NCBI GenBank assembly: GCA_020723665.1 | Contig: DYIL01000018.1 | Coordinates: forward strand, 1-54,356 | Length of the DNA stretch: 54,356 bases | From: Methyloversatilis universalis | GTDB lineage: Bacteria; Pseudomonadota; Gammaproteobacteria; Methylococcales; Methylococcaceae | Direction: 5' to 3' | In this document: in pieces, positions 24,821 to 34,239 of the stretch | How the letters are laid out: each line of letters starts with the position of its first letter | Position numbering within the stretch: position 1 is the stretch's first letter | The notes under the pieces: generated by a model | Seen by the model: the letters and a program-made list of their open reading frames with translations, nothing else | Databases searched by the model: none | Told to the model about the DNA's origin: nothing | Program-made: the position numbers and the translations under genes

Positions 24821-27244
24821 CTAGGAATTTTTCTTGTTCTTGCGTTTCTTACCGCGGCCGGGCAGGGGCAGTCCGTCCAAAATCCGGCTCGCGTCCACAC
24901 CCAGACCTCCCAGCAATTTGTCGAGAATCAGACCCAGCGCATCTTTCTCCGACAGTTTCTCGAGCTGCTCGGGCGGATAGTCGCCCAGCAATTCCTTCGC
25001 TCTCTCTTCGGGGGACAAGCGGTCGAGTTCCTCGATGCGCTCCGCGAACCGTTCCGCCGCCTCCTCGTCGAGCCCCCCCAGCCCGTCCGGAAAAGCCTCA
25101 TGGAAATCGGCCTGCAGGGATTCCTCGTGCTTGCGCAGGAACTGCTCGATCAAGGCCGCGGTACGCCGGTCTCCCTCCTGGTGCGCCTGGTCCAGATTCA
25201 TCTGGAGCCGAATCTGCTCCAGGGGCAACAGCCCGGCCGCATCGCCCCGGCATTTCGCGTAAATCTCGAAATACACGAACACCGGCGGGTAGCGGTATCG
25301 CCTCGCCCCCTGTTTCGCGCATTCGGCCAGGAGCTCGTATTGACCGACAGCGGCGAAGCCTTGGCAGAGGCCGAAGAAATCCTCCTCGGACAGCTCCGCC
25401 TGTTTGAAGCTCCGCTTCAGCATCGGCGTCAGCTTGTGGAGAACTTGCGAGAGATTCTGCCGCCCCTCCTCTCGGTACTGGCCGAGCAGCCTGACCAGGG
25501 CCATGAGTTCCGCCCTGTCCGACGAATGCTGCTTGTCCAGTCTCTGGACGAGCCTATCGGGACCCTTCAAAGGCATATCGGCCGCCAGCACTTCGATCGC
25601 CCACTGGAACCAGGCCGCCGCGCCGCCGCCCGCGGCGGTCCACGCCTCCCGCCACAGACACCGGCAGCGTTCGTTGTCGGCCTGCCAGTAGGCCAACAGC
25701 CCCTCGAGCCAGGGCAGCGCCGCATTGCGCCGCTGGGGATCGAGCTTGCGCGCGGCGGCCAGTTCCGGTTCCGCGAGATCCAGGCGCCTCGCTTTCAACT
25801 GCTTGCGGGCGTGGCCCAGATGGGCTTCCAGCAGAAAGCGGCGGGCATCGCTGTTGATGGGATCGATTTCCAGGAGGGTCTTGGCATAGTTCGCGACTTT
25901 CTTGAACGCCTTGCGGCGCTGCGCCGCCCGCATCGCAGGGAGCAGAATCTCCGGATCCTTGGGATAACGCTTCACGGCGCGGTCCAGCCACGACAGGGCG
26001 GCCTTGGCGTCGTCGAACTGCTCCAATAACCCGATCAGTCTCAGGTAAGTCGCCTTGTCGTCCGGGTCCAGTTCCAGACTCCGCTCCAGGAATTCGATCG
26101 CCAACTCGGGAACTTCCTTTTCGGCCAGATCGGCCACATGACGGAAGATCAGAGCCTGGGTGAGCGGTTCGTCGCGGCCCTCGGGGGCAGTCTTCAAGAG
26201 CTCGATGTATTCGTGCCAATACCGGCTCGCCTCTGGACGATCGTGTATCGCCTCGGCGTGGAGCGCCTTGATGCGGCACTGCTCGATCGGGGTGAGCTTG
26301 CCGAACGCCCGCTCGTAAAACGGGATGGCCTCCGGAGAGTCCACCAGGGCCGCGAGACAGAAGCGGCGGCTCTCGGCCTCCCCCAGTTCGGTGCGGTGAC
26401 GCAGGACCGCTTCCAGTAGCGGCCGAACGCCCTTGGCTTGGGCGGCGTTCTGGATGTCCCGTAACAACGCGAGTTCCTTCTTGCCATAGCCTTTCAGCTT
26501 GTCGACGACGGCACGCCGCTTCGGCGGAAGCTTGAGATAAGCCGCCACGTCCGGCACAGGGGTTACGATCTGTTCGCACAAAATCGCAGCCAACTTCTGG
26601 CAGGCCGAATCCGGATCAACGCGTTCCAGGATTTTCGACGCTTCGGCGGGGTCGCGCTCCAGCGCGAGCAGCCCCTTGAGCAGGGTGCGCAGATTGCGGT
26701 ACGGCGAGCGGGACGGTACCTGCCTCAGGCAGTCCTCCGCTTCGGCGTCCCGGCGCTCCGCATAAGCCGCGAGGGCTTTCCGGAGCAGCGGCTGCTGCCG
26801 GACGATGGCATGCTGCATGGGCAGGGCATCGAGCAGCTTGTCGTTTTCCAGGGCCAGCAAGGCCGCGGCCTCGATCAGACGCCGCCCGGACGCGGAGGCG
26901 GCAAAGTCATCGGGGACCGCTGCCAGCGCCTGGCCGAGCTTCACCATCTGCCCGGCCTTGAGCAGCCAGGTCAGGTACTCCCCGGAAGACAGAGTGCCCG
27001 GGCGAAGGCTGGCGTGGTTCTCCCATAGCATGGCCGCTTCCTGGAACATTCCCTTTCGGGCTAGTTCGCGGGCACGTCCCAGATAAGCCTCGGCCAGCAG
27101 GTCTTCCGACTCCGGCCCGCGCTCCTGTTTCAAAAGATCCTTCAGCACCGCGATCGCGTCCTTGAAATACCCGCTCTGGAGAGCGCGCTGGGCCGCGGCT
27201 TTCAGTGCGGGTACGGATTTCAGCGGTGTAGGTTTGGATTTCAT
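24821..27244 (-). CDS. Large TPR-repeat protein of the Hsp70 cassette
   Basis: An 807-residue, entirely helical protein. Tetratricopeptide-like units are visible throughout: ALQSGYFKDAIAVLKDLLKQ near the N-terminus, LAIEFLERSLELDPDDKATY and KAALSWLDRAVKRYPKDPEI in the middle, and VANYAKTLLEIDPINSDARR further on. The C-terminus is basic (GRGKKRKNKKNS). There is no signal peptide from ATG 27244. A TTG at 27316 would add 24 residues with a weakly hydrophobic stretch, but it has no ribosome site, so I prefer the ATG. TPR proteins commonly dock Hsp70 or clients. It is the first gene of the five-gene cassette and probably the client-specificity factor (inference). Confidence 0.75.
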   Translation of the reverse strand: MKSKPTPLKSVPALKAAAQRALQSGYFKDAIAVLKDLLKQERGPESEDLLAEAYLGRARELARKGMFQEAAMLWENHASLRPGTLSSGEYLTWLLKAGQMVKLGQALAAVPDDFAASASGRRLIEAAALLALENDKLLDALPMQHAIVRQQPLLRKALAAYAERRDAEAEDCLRQVPSRSPYRNLRTLLKGLLALERDPAEASKILERVDPDSACQKLAAILCEQIVTPVPDVAAYLKLPPKRRAVVDKLKGYGKKELALLRDIQNAAQAKGVRPLLEAVLRHRTELGEAESRRFCLAALVDSPEAIPFYERAFGKLTPIEQCRIKALHAEAIHDRPEASRYWHEYIELLKTAPEGRDEPLTQALIFRHVADLAEKEVPELAIEFLERSLELDPDDKATYLRLIGLLEQFDDAKAALSWLDRAVKRYPKDPEILLPAMRAAQRRKAFKKVANYAKTLLEIDPINSDARRFLLEAHLGHARKQLKARRLDLAEPELAAARKLDPQRRNAALPWLEGLLAYWQADNERCRCLWREAWTAAGGGAAAWFQWAIEVLAADMPLKGPDRLVQRLDKQHSSDRAELMALVRLLGQYREEGRQNLSQVLHKLTPMLKRSFKQAELSEEDFFGLCQGFAAVGQYELLAECAKQGARRYRYPPVFVYFEIYAKCRGDAAGLLPLEQIRLQMNLDQAHQEGDRRTAALIEQFLRKHEESLQADFHEAFPDGLGGLDEEAAERFAERIEELDRLSPEERAKELLGDYPPEQLEKLSEKDALGLILDKLLGGLGVDASRILDGLPLPGRGKKRKNKKNS

Positions 27245-27487
27245 CGGCAGGTCTGGAGTTGAAAGAAGCAAAACGCAAGCGGAGATTATCGCAAAAAACC
27301 GCCTCCTTAGATTCAAGGAGATATACGGACATTGAATGAATCCCGTCAGCCGACCAGCTCAGCCGCCACTTCCCGAATCGGACGTCGGTTCGGACCGGCA
27401 TTGCCCCGGCTGGCAGCCGATATCGGGTTCAACGCGCAGGATGGACACAGGCCTTAAGCCATGCCCATCCTCTTTTTTTCGGGAAAG

Positions 27488-27648
27488 TAAAGGAAACTCT
27501 GAACAAGTTGATTCCGTTCACGCCCTTCGACAAGGCTCAGGAGAGCGTTCGACAAGCTCACCGAGAACGGAATCAATAGGTTACCGTTCGTCCTGAGGCT
27601 CAGGACAGGCTTGTCCCAGCGGGAGAGAGCTTATTCAGAGCTTCCCTA
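27488..27648. repeat. Family B MITE-like element ending at the chemoreceptor stop codon
   Basis: Bounded by TAAAGGAAACTCTGA and TCAGAGCTTCCCTA. The last three bases (27646-27648), read on the minus strand, are the TAG stop of the chemoreceptor gene. Inside are GATTCCGTTCACGCCCTTCG and several copies of the shared core. No gene is seen in 27245-27487. Confidence 0.7.
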
Positions 27649-28836
27649 ACGGATCTTGAAGCGGCCGACCTGCTCCTGAAGGTGCGAGGCTAGGCGCGCC
27701 AGTTCCTCGCTCGCGGCCGCGGTCTGCTCGGAACTCTGTGCCGTTTCATGAGAAATCCCACTGATGTTGACCACGTTGCGGTTGATCTCTTCGGCGGTGA
27801 TGCTTTGCTCCTCGGCGGCCGCCGCGATTTGGGTGTTCATGTCCTTGATGGTGTCGATGAAGCGATTGATGATTTCCAGCGATTCGCCGGCGTTGATCGC
27901 TTGATCGACGCTGGTCTTGGCCGCGCTCTTGCCCTGCACCATCGCGGACACGGCCTGATTCGCCCCGGCCTGGAGGCGTTCGATCATGCCTTGAATTTCC
28001 TGGGTCGATTGTTGCGTTCGGCTTGCCAGGGTTCGCACCTCGTCCGCGACCACCGCGAATCCCCGCCCTTGTTCGCCGGCGCGAGCCGCTTCGATGGCGG
28101 CGTTGAGCGCGAGCAGATTGGTTTGCTCGGCGATGCCCCGGATGACGTCCAGAACGGCGCCGATGGCGACGCTGTCCTCCTTCAGCTTGTTGATGGCTTC
28201 GGAGGTTCTTTCCACTTCGGTTGCAAGGCCATTGATGCTTTCGATGGTGTGTTTGACGACCGCAGTACCGTTTTTGGCCTGTTCGTTGGCGTCCTGGGCG
28301 GCCTCGGCGGCGCGGGAAGCGTTCCGGGCGACCTCGTGAACGGTTGCCGACATTTCCGTCATGGCCGACGCGACTTGCCCGGTCTGCTGGTCCTGATTGA
28401 AGACACGCTGCCGGCTTCGTTCGGTGATGGTCGACAATTCTTCCGCCGCCGCGGCCACCTGCTCGGCATCCTTCACGATATCCCGCATCATGCTCGTCAG
28501 ACTCTTGCACACGGTGTTGCACTTCCATGCCATCCAAGCGAACTCGTCCTTGCCATCCAACGAGACTTTCCAGGTGAAGTCGCCGGCAGCCATCGCGCTC
28601 AGCGCATCCACCAGCTTTTCGGCGCGTCTCGCCGAATGCCGGCCTAGATAGACCGCCAAGATCAGCATGATGAGCGATGCCACGACTGCGGTCACGATGA
28701 CGCCGCTCAGGTGGTCATTCTCGCCGGCCGCCTTGATGCTCATGAAAGTCACGGACGCGACGCCGAGGATGCCCACACCCGTGGCCAGATACATCTGGCG
28801 AGACAAATTCAGTTTCTCCACGAAAGATTTCAGCAT
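27646..28836 (-). CDS. Methyl-accepting chemotaxis protein without a periplasmic ligand domain
   Basis: A 396-residue receptor. Two closely spaced membrane helices (YLATGVGILGVASVTFMSI, then VIVTAVVASLIMLILAVYLG) leave only a short loop, so there is no extracytoplasmic ligand domain. HAMP-like (MAAGDFTWKVSLDGKDE) and MA signalling domains follow, with the hairpin tip [38 protein letters not shown]. It may sense membrane state, a cytoplasmic cue or a partner protein. Many GQVASAMTEMSATVHEVARN-type heptads are normal. The gene ends inside a repeat that supplies the stop codon, so the native C-terminus may have been slightly different. It is monocistronic. Confidence 0.88.
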   Translation of the reverse strand: MLKSFVEKLNLSRQMYLATGVGILGVASVTFMSIKAAGENDHLSGVIVTAVVASLIMLILAVYLGRHSARRAEKLVDALSAMAAGDFTWKVSLDGKDEFAWMAWKCNTVCKSLTSMMRDIVKDAEQVAAAAEELSTITERSRQRVFNQDQQTGQVASAMTEMSATVHEVARNASRAAEAAQDANEQAKNGTAVVKHTIESINGLATEVERTSEAINKLKEDSVAIGAVLDVIRGIAEQTNLLALNAAIEAARAGEQGRGFAVVADEVRTLASRTQQSTQEIQGMIERLQAGANQAVSAMVQGKSAAKTSVDQAINAGESLEIINRFIDTIKDMNTQIAAAAEEQSITAEEINRNVVNISGISHETAQSSEQTAAASEELARLASHLQEQVGRFKIR

Positions 28837-28932
28837 GGCTCGATCTCTGAGATGTAGTTATCGTTATGGGACCTGAGTCACAAGTTTAGTCGGAATTTTT
28901 CGAGCCGTTGGAGCTTGCACCAGGCGGTGTCG

Positions 28933-29943
28933 TCACGAGGTTCGGGCAATCTCCCGAATCAAGGCCGGCCCGCGGTAGACGAAGCCGGTGTAAACTTGAA
29001 TCAAGTCCGCGCCGGCTTCGAATTTCCGGTGCGCGTCTTCGGCGCTCAGAATGCCGCCGCATCCGATGACGGGCACGGCGCCCCGCAAAGCCTGGGCAAG
29101 GCGGGACACGACCGCGGTCGACCTGCCGAAAAGAGGGCGGCCGCTGAGTCCGCCGGTTTCACGGCCGTGAAGAAGCCCTTCCACGCCTTCGCGCGAGGCC
29201 GTGGTATTGGTGGCGATCACGCCATCGATGCCGAATCCGACCAAGGCGCCCGCCACCTGCTCGATCTGCCCCGGATCGAGATCGGGCGCGATCTTGATGA
29301 CCAAGGGCACGCGCCGGCCGTGGACCCGGGTCAGACTTTCCCGCTCATCCCGCAGACCGGACAGCAGATGCTCCAGATTTTCGCCAGCCTGCAGGTCGCG
29401 GAGGCCGGGCGTGTTGGGCGAGGAAATGTTGACCGTGACGTAACTCGCACAAGGATAAACCTTGCGCAGGCCAATCAAATAATCGTCCAACGCCCGCTCC
29501 AAAGGCGTGTCGCGGTTCTTGCCGATATTGATGCCCAGAATGCCCCGGTAACGCGCCTTTCTGACCCGCTCGACCAGGTAATCCACACCTTTGTTATTGA
29601 ATCCCATGCGGTTGATGAGCGCCTCGGCCTCGGGCAGGCGGAACAGCCGCGGCTTGGGATTGCCCGGTTGAGGACGAGGCGTCACCGTGCCGATTTCGAT
29701 GAAGCCGAAACCCAACGCGGCGAGGCCATCGATATAATCGCCGTTCTTGTCCAACCCGGCCGCGAGCCCCACCGGATTCGGGAAATCGAGCCCCATCACC
29801 GTTTTCGGACCGACGGCGGCCGGCCGGCCAAGCGGGTTCAGCGGTCCCAACCGGCTCAACGCCTGGAGCGCGGTCAAGCTAAAATCATGGGCGGTTTCGG
29901 GGTCGAGCCGAAACAGCAGGGGACGGAGCAAATCGTAGAGCAT
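28933..29943 (-). CDS. pyrD: Dihydroorotate dehydrogenase (quinone), class 2
   Basis: A 336-residue enzyme that oxidises dihydroorotate to orotate in pyrimidine synthesis and passes electrons to quinone at the inner membrane. The N-terminal membrane-associating helices ([20 protein letters not shown]), the FMN-binding [33 protein letters not shown], the catalytic-loop [15 protein letters not shown] with the class 2 serine, and [15 protein letters not shown] are all present. Length and start match the E. coli type. The start codon lies inside the upstream mfnB reading frame with a 59-bp overlap, so pyrD is co-transcribed with C1-cofactor genes. Confidence 0.95.
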   Translation of the reverse strand: MLYDLLRPLLFRLDPETAHDFSLTALQALSRLGPLNPLGRPAAVGPKTVMGLDFPNPVGLAAGLDKNGDYIDGLAALGFGFIEIGTVTPRPQPGNPKPRLFRLPEAEALINRMGFNNKGVDYLVERVRKARYRGILGINIGKNRDTPLERALDDYLIGLRKVYPCASYVTVNISSPNTPGLRDLQAGENLEHLLSGLRDERESLTRVHGRRVPLVIKIAPDLDPGQIEQVAGALVGFGIDGVIATNTTASREGVEGLLHGRETGGLSGRPLFGRSTAVVSRLAQALRGAVPVIGCGGILSAEDAHRKFEAGADLIQVYTGFVYRGPALIREIARTS

Positions 29944-30655
29944 CGATGTCCTGAACTATAGTGGTGGTTTTGGGCGAAGCTTCGCCGCGAACCAGGTTCG
30001 AGATGGTGAGCACGGATTCGGGGTCCAAGGCATCGGTACGGTCCCCGCCGCACAGAGCGCCGCGGAAGCCCAGGTAATCCGGTTTCAGCGCCAGGAGCGG
30101 CGCGATATCGGGTACTCGCAGCGATCCCGCCAATCCGCACAAGAGTCCCCGGCCACGGGTTTCCGAAACGAAGGCACGGAGAAGATCGTCCGGGCAGGCT
30201 TGCCGCAGCGATCCTTTCCTTTTGTCGCGTGTGTCGAGCATGGCTCCGACGAAACCCGCCGCCGCGAACTCTCCGACCCAATCGAGTTCCGGCGATTCGT
30301 CGCCGAACAGGACGGCGACCAGCCGGATGCCGCGGCCGGCGAGGGGGGATAAGCCACGGATGACGCCGTCCCAGTCTCCGCCGGAGAAAAAGCCGATTTT
30401 CACGTAGTCGACGCCGGTCGCCGCCATCGCTTCCACGGCGGGCAATACGACATCGGGGTCCATCGGCAGATCGCCGACGGTGGCGCTGACCGGCCGTGCG
30501 CCATCCAAGCGACCGACGATGCGGCCGACTTCGACGACGGGCAAAGCGCCCAAGGCGCCTTGGGCCGGATTTTTCAAATCGATGATATCGACGCCGATTT
30601 CCCGAACCTGCAAGACTTCGGCAAGGCCCGAGACGCTCGCGAGCATGCCGGTCAT
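29885..30655 (-). CDS. mfnB: (5-formylfuran-3-yl)methyl phosphate synthase
   Basis: A 256-residue TIM-barrel protein of the MfnB (DUF556) family, which condenses two glyceraldehyde 3-phosphate molecules in the first step of methanofuran biosynthesis. Methylotrophic bacteria need a methanofuran analogue for tetrahydromethanopterin-linked formaldehyde oxidation. Lysine-bearing motifs are visible: [19 protein letters not shown] (Schiff-base lysine) and [23 protein letters not shown] and [12 protein letters not shown] are conserved strands. About 30 residues after ISNLVRGE have no family counterpart and are encoded in the stretch overlapping pyrD. ATG 30655 overlaps the DUF447 stop by 4 bp; the frame is open upstream, but the family N-terminus starts here. 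Confidence 0.88.
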   Translation of the reverse strand: MTGMLASVSGLAEVLQVREIGVDIIDLKNPAQGALGALPVVEVGRIVGRLDGARPVSATVGDLPMDPDVVLPAVEAMAATGVDYVKIGFFSGGDWDGVIRGLSPLAGRGIRLVAVLFGDESPELDWVGEFAAAGFVGAMLDTRDKRKGSLRQACPDDLLRAFVSETRGRGLLCGLAGSLRVPDIAPLLALKPDYLGFRGALCGGDRTDALDPESVLTISNLVRGEASPKTTTIVQDIDALRFAPSPAVSARPRNRP

Positions 30656-31230
30656 GTGCGAACCGCCTTGTTGGAGCGGGTCCGTTCGAACGCTTCGACC
30701 GCTTCCATGAGCCAGCCCCAGGCTTCGAGCTCGGCCGGTCCCGCCGTTTTGTCCAAGCCGATGCGGAGATAGGCGAGTTCGGATTCGATCTTGTCCCACG
30801 GCAGCATGTGCAAACGGCTGACCAGAATCGCCGCTTCCAGTATCGAATATTGCGCCCGGTTGAAGCCGCGGAACGGGGCGTGATTCACTTCGTGGACGAC
30901 CCGGCAGTAAAGCTTCGGCCGCTGTTCGTCCTCCTCCCAACGCAGGAGTTCCAGTTCGGCATGGGAGAGGGTCTCCGCGAGCCGCTGCCCGGGAACGCGT
31001 TCCGCCGGACAGAGAGGCCAATCGCGCCGGCCGGTCAGGCAGCCGGCGAACACGCGCACGTCGTCGGTGTAATTGACGACGGCGACACGGGTGGCCAGAA
31101 CGTTATCCAGCGTCGTGGACGGCCGGAACGGCATGATGAGCAATTCGCCGTCCAGGACGTGCACGCCCATGGGCGCGATATGCGGCACGCCCATGGGCGA
31201 ACAGCTCGTGATGATGGTTTCGCGAATCAT
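30652..31230 (-). CDS. DUF447 family protein (tetrahydromethanopterin-linked)
   Basis: A 192-residue protein with a flavin-reductase-like split-barrel fold typical of DUF447: SCSPMGVPHIAPMGVH, LDNVLATRVAVVNYTDD, YCRVVHEVNHAPFRGFNRAQ. This family occurs in methanogens and in bacteria that use tetrahydromethanopterin, and in methylotrophs it is encoded with cofactor genes. Its exact step is not established to my knowledge. It overlaps both neighbours by 4 bp, so it is translationally coupled in the operon. Confidence 0.82.
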   Translation of the reverse strand: MIRETIITSCSPMGVPHIAPMGVHVLDGELLIMPFRPSTTLDNVLATRVAVVNYTDDVRVFAGCLTGRRDWPLCPAERVPGQRLAETLSHAELELLRWEEDEQRPKLYCRVVHEVNHAPFRGFNRAQYSILEAAILVSRLHMLPWDKIESELAYLRIGLDKTAGPAELEAWGWLMEAVEAFERTRSNKAVRT

Positions 31231-32777
31231 TCTTCGTCTTTCGTATCGGCAGTTCCCTCTCCTTCTAGGAAGGGTCGTCCCGGTACTCCCAGGACGACCG
31301 GTTGCGATTGGAGAGGGTCAGGGTGAGGGTGATCAGTTTTTGAACGAAGGCTCTCTACTCCTGCAGAGCGGGTATCGTCCTGAACGCCCGGCGCTTTTTG
31401 CAAAGTCGACCCCGCCGGCTTGTAGGCGTGCGGATCGACGGTCGGCTCGGGCTCGTCCAGGTGACAACCCCATCGCAGCGGCTCGTCCTGGGCGTAGCGC
31501 TTGCCGAGCTGCCAGGCGATCTGGGCCCGCGCCAGCTCGACCCCGAGGTAAAAGGCGTGACCGCCGTCGGTTTCCACGCCCAGCTTCGGATAAAGCTCGA
31601 AGGGATCGGTCGCCGTGTGAAAGCCGTCTCGGTTGAAGACATGCACGCCCTCCGGGCTGATCAGGATGCGGTAGCTCGGGTCCTTGATTTGCCGGTAGAT
31701 TTCGTCGATTTCCTCGCGGCTGAGGGGAAACGGCGCGCGTTCGTGCAGGGCCATCAGCCCGTCGTCGATATGCTTGGGCAGGGTGTTCAGCTCACGAGCG
31801 GCGAACAGGATGCGACGCGCCAGATCGGCTTCGCGCACCGCCTTGCGCGCGTGCTTGCTGACCTGGGTGGCGAGAATCTGTTTGATGCGCAACTCCGAGC
31901 AAATGCCCAATAGGATCGCATTGATGCCGGCGGTGTCGGCATGGGTGAGTTCGGTCAGATTGCCGACGCCCATCATGATCTCGACGTCGGGGTGGCGTTT
32001 CCGGACTTCGTGGTAGCGCACCAGCGACTCGGTGAATCCGAAATGGATGGGATCCAGGATCGGATCGACGATGAATTCCCGGCACTTGACGCGCATGGCT
32101 TCGATCGCCCGATCCAGCGAATCCAGGTCGCCGTGCTTGGCGGGAATCAGAATCGGGATCGAGGACACCTGATCGGCTATCCACAACGAGTCTTCATGAA
32201 GGCTGAGCAGGTAGTCGGCGCCCGCCTTTCCGCCCCGCAGCAGATCGTCGTTTTCCAGCGAATCGACGCTGACCTGAAACCCCTCGGCCTTGAGCGCGCG
32301 GACCGCTTCCTCCAGATGCGGAAACGGCGTCTCCGGCAAACAGCCGACATCGATCACGTCGGCGCCATCCTTCCGGTAGTCCCGCGCCTGGCGCAGAATG
32401 CCGTCGATATCCAGCCGGGGGGCGTCGACGATTTCCGCGAAGATGCGGAGTTCGTAGCGCGTAATGTCCGGCTTTTTCTTCTTCTTGCCGAAAAACTCCG
32501 GAAGATCGTGCAGTTCTTCCGGCCCCCGTTCGATGGTGATGCCCATGTCCTTGGACAAGGCTTCCAGGTCCCCTCGGCAGCGCCCCGGCACCAGCACCCG
32601 GTCGGCCCCGAACGTGTCCTTGAGCCGTCGCCGGATCATGTCCGCCGTCATCAACGCCGCCACCGTCAGCCCTAGCTGGTGCACCGTATACCCAAACTCC
32701 GGCTCCATCTCCTCCAGAGTGCGGCGCAACTGCTTTTCCGCCAGCTTGCCGGTGAGAAACAGGATGTGCTCGGGCAT
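31227..32777 (-). CDS. Dihydropteroate synthase-like protein of the tetrahydromethanopterin pathway
   Basis: A 516-residue protein. An N-terminal domain (PEHILFLTGKLAEKQLRRTL, ADMIRRRLKDTFGADRVLVP) is followed by a dihydropteroate-synthase-like barrel (DGADVIDVGCLPETPFPHLE, GFQVSVDSLENDDLL, MMGVGNLTELTHADTAGINA) and a C-terminal extension. This arrangement is the archaeal/methylotroph protein thought to act in condensing the pterin with its arylamine during tetrahydromethanopterin synthesis. ATG 32777 matches the family start; the frame is open to 32873. The last 40 or so residues (HPHPDPLQSQPVVLGVPG and onward) come from an intergenic-type repeat, so the stop has been extended into it. It is first in the operon. 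Confidence 0.83.
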   Translation of the reverse strand: MPEHILFLTGKLAEKQLRRTLEEMEPEFGYTVHQLGLTVAALMTADMIRRRLKDTFGADRVLVPGRCRGDLEALSKDMGITIERGPEELHDLPEFFGKKKKKPDITRYELRIFAEIVDAPRLDIDGILRQARDYRKDGADVIDVGCLPETPFPHLEEAVRALKAEGFQVSVDSLENDDLLRGGKAGADYLLSLHEDSLWIADQVSSIPILIPAKHGDLDSLDRAIEAMRVKCREFIVDPILDPIHFGFTESLVRYHEVRKRHPDVEIMMGVGNLTELTHADTAGINAILLGICSELRIKQILATQVSKHARKAVREADLARRILFAARELNTLPKHIDDGLMALHERAPFPLSREEIDEIYRQIKDPSYRILISPEGVHVFNRDGFHTATDPFELYPKLGVETDGGHAFYLGVELARAQIAWQLGKRYAQDEPLRWGCHLDEPEPTVDPHAYKPAGSTLQKAPGVQDDTRSAGVESLRSKTDHPHPDPLQSQPVVLGVPGRPFLEGEGTADTKDEE

Positions 32778-32988
32778 TGAAGGTGGGACGGATGATGGAA
32801 CGGAGGCGTTAGGGGATTGGGTCGCGCGATTATAACAAAGATCGGAGCAAGGCTCGTCGAATGCGCTCGGCACTTCGGCGCGTCGCGACGATCCGGAAAA
32901 TGCTCCCGGAGGAGTGAGGCGGGGATGAATTGAAGGTCGATGCCCACGTATGCAGAGCAGACGCGCCGACCCGTTGCCTCAATGCCGT

Positions 32989-33155
32989 CAAGGAAGCTCT
33001 GATTAAGTCCTTCGACAAGCCTGTCCTGAGCTTGTCGAAGGGCGTGAACGGAATCAACTTGTTCAGAGTTTCCGTAAGAAAGCTCTGAATAAGTCCTCTC
33101 CCACTGGGACACGACCTACCAAAAGATACTTTCCGTTGTTTCGATAAATGGAATA
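32989..33155. repeat. Family B element plus adjoining partial B/A hybrid
   Basis: The first unit is 32989-33077, bounded by CAAGGAAGCTCTGA and TCAGAGTTTCCGTAA. A second unit begins immediately (AAGAAAGCTCTGAATAAGTC) and ends in a decayed family A terminus (GTTTCGATAAATGGAATAA) near 33155. It lies in the 422-bp gap between the cofactor operon and the methyltransferase gene; nothing else is recognised there. Confidence 0.65.
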
Positions 33156-33199
33156 AGGCCCGTGCACAGCGGTACCTGCCGCGGATAGAGGCCTCCGTC

Positions 33200-34114
33200 C
33201 TACTTTTTCGCGCGAAAAATGCAATAGCGGACCAAACCGTCCCGGAATACCTTGTACTGGGCGAGCGCCACCTTGAAGTTCGCGGTTTGGGCCTTGCTGC
33301 GGAGTCCCAGCCATTGCATGGTCAACTGCATGGGATAGGTCCACAAGGCGGTCAGGTACATCCTGCGGGACGAGGGCATGGTTTCGGCCGTGGCTTCGGT
33401 GATGTGCACGTCGCGGAATCCGCATTCTTCCATGCCGGCCTGGTACTCCTCGACGCTGGCTAGATTCGGTACGGCCCATCCGTTCAGGCAGTCCATGACC
33501 GCGCGCCATTCCTCCTCGTTGAACTCCCGGCGCGTCGTATAGCCGTCGCAGGCGATCAGGGTGCCGCCTTTACGCAGCAAGCGGTATGCCTCCTTGAAAA
33601 AATCCCGTTTGTCGGTCGCATAGCAACTGCTCTCGACCGCCCAAACCACGTCGAAGGATTCGTCCGGAAACGGCGTCTTGCAGAAATCGGCCTCATGGAA
33701 ATCCACCTTGGCGGAAACGCCGTGACGCTTGGCGTTGCGCTTCGCGTGCTCGACCTGCTTGGCGCTGACGGTGATGCCGGTAGCCCTGCAACCCACGTGC
33801 TTCACCAGCCAGATCGAACTGCCGCCGATGCCGCATCCCGCATCCAGAACATGATCCTCGGGCTTGATGCCGGCGATTTCGGCGAGGATGCGATTCTTGT
33901 TCAATAAGGCCTGGGCATGGGTCTTGGTGTTCTTGTCCCAATAGCCGTAATGCAGGGCCAGATTTTCGTTGTCGAACCACGCGGTCCGGTAATCCCAGTA
34001 ACAGTCGTCGTAATGCTTCGCGGTATCGATGCGAATGTCTTCCGCGGAAAACTCGGCGCCGTGGCGCAGGCTATCGTTTCTATAATCTTTGTTCGGTTCG
34101 AGGTAATACAACAT
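33200..34114 (-). CDS. SAM-dependent methyltransferase, sterol/tocopherol methyltransferase-like
   Basis: A 304-residue class I methyltransferase. The N-terminal HYDDCYWDYRTAWFDNENLALHYGYW is the substrate-side region seen in sterol C-24, gamma-tocopherol and related small-lipid methyltransferases. The SAM site is DHVLDAGCGIGGSSIWLVKH, followed by ATGITVSAKQVEHAKRNA, DVVWAVESSCYATDKRDFFK and LLRKGGTLIACDGY. The fold and length fit this branch well. The substrate is unknown; an isoprenoid, quinone or lipid is plausible. It is 125 bp downstream of a second, shorter methyltransferase on the same strand. Confidence 0.8.
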   Translation of the reverse strand: MLYYLEPNKDYRNDSLRHGAEFSAEDIRIDTAKHYDDCYWDYRTAWFDNENLALHYGYWDKNTKTHAQALLNKNRILAEIAGIKPEDHVLDAGCGIGGSSIWLVKHVGCRATGITVSAKQVEHAKRNAKRHGVSAKVDFHEADFCKTPFPDESFDVVWAVESSCYATDKRDFFKEAYRLLRKGGTLIACDGYTTRREFNEEEWRAVMDCLNGWAVPNLASVEEYQAGMEECGFRDVHITEATAETMPSSRRMYLTALWTYPMQLTMQWLGLRSKAQTANFKVALAQYKVFRDGLVRYCIFRAKK

Positions 34115-34239
34115 CGGTTTTTTTTAGTATCGGTCGGAAACGGAAAAATCGGTTCGGGCGCCCGGCAGGTTCGATCGGCGCTAGGGCCCCGGCCGGGGAG
34201 CGGGCGTAATGATAACCCGAAGGGCTTCGGGCCGATCGA

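Noticed and set aside
27245..27316. TTG start at 27316 extending the TPR protein by 24 residues
   Set aside because: No ribosome-binding site in front of the TTG; the AAGGAGG sequence lies just downstream of it and far from the ATG at 27244, so it supports neither, and the extension is not TPR-like.
28915..29961. 348-codon plus-strand frame opposite pyrD
   Set aside because: Shadow of pyrD; no recognisable protein pattern.
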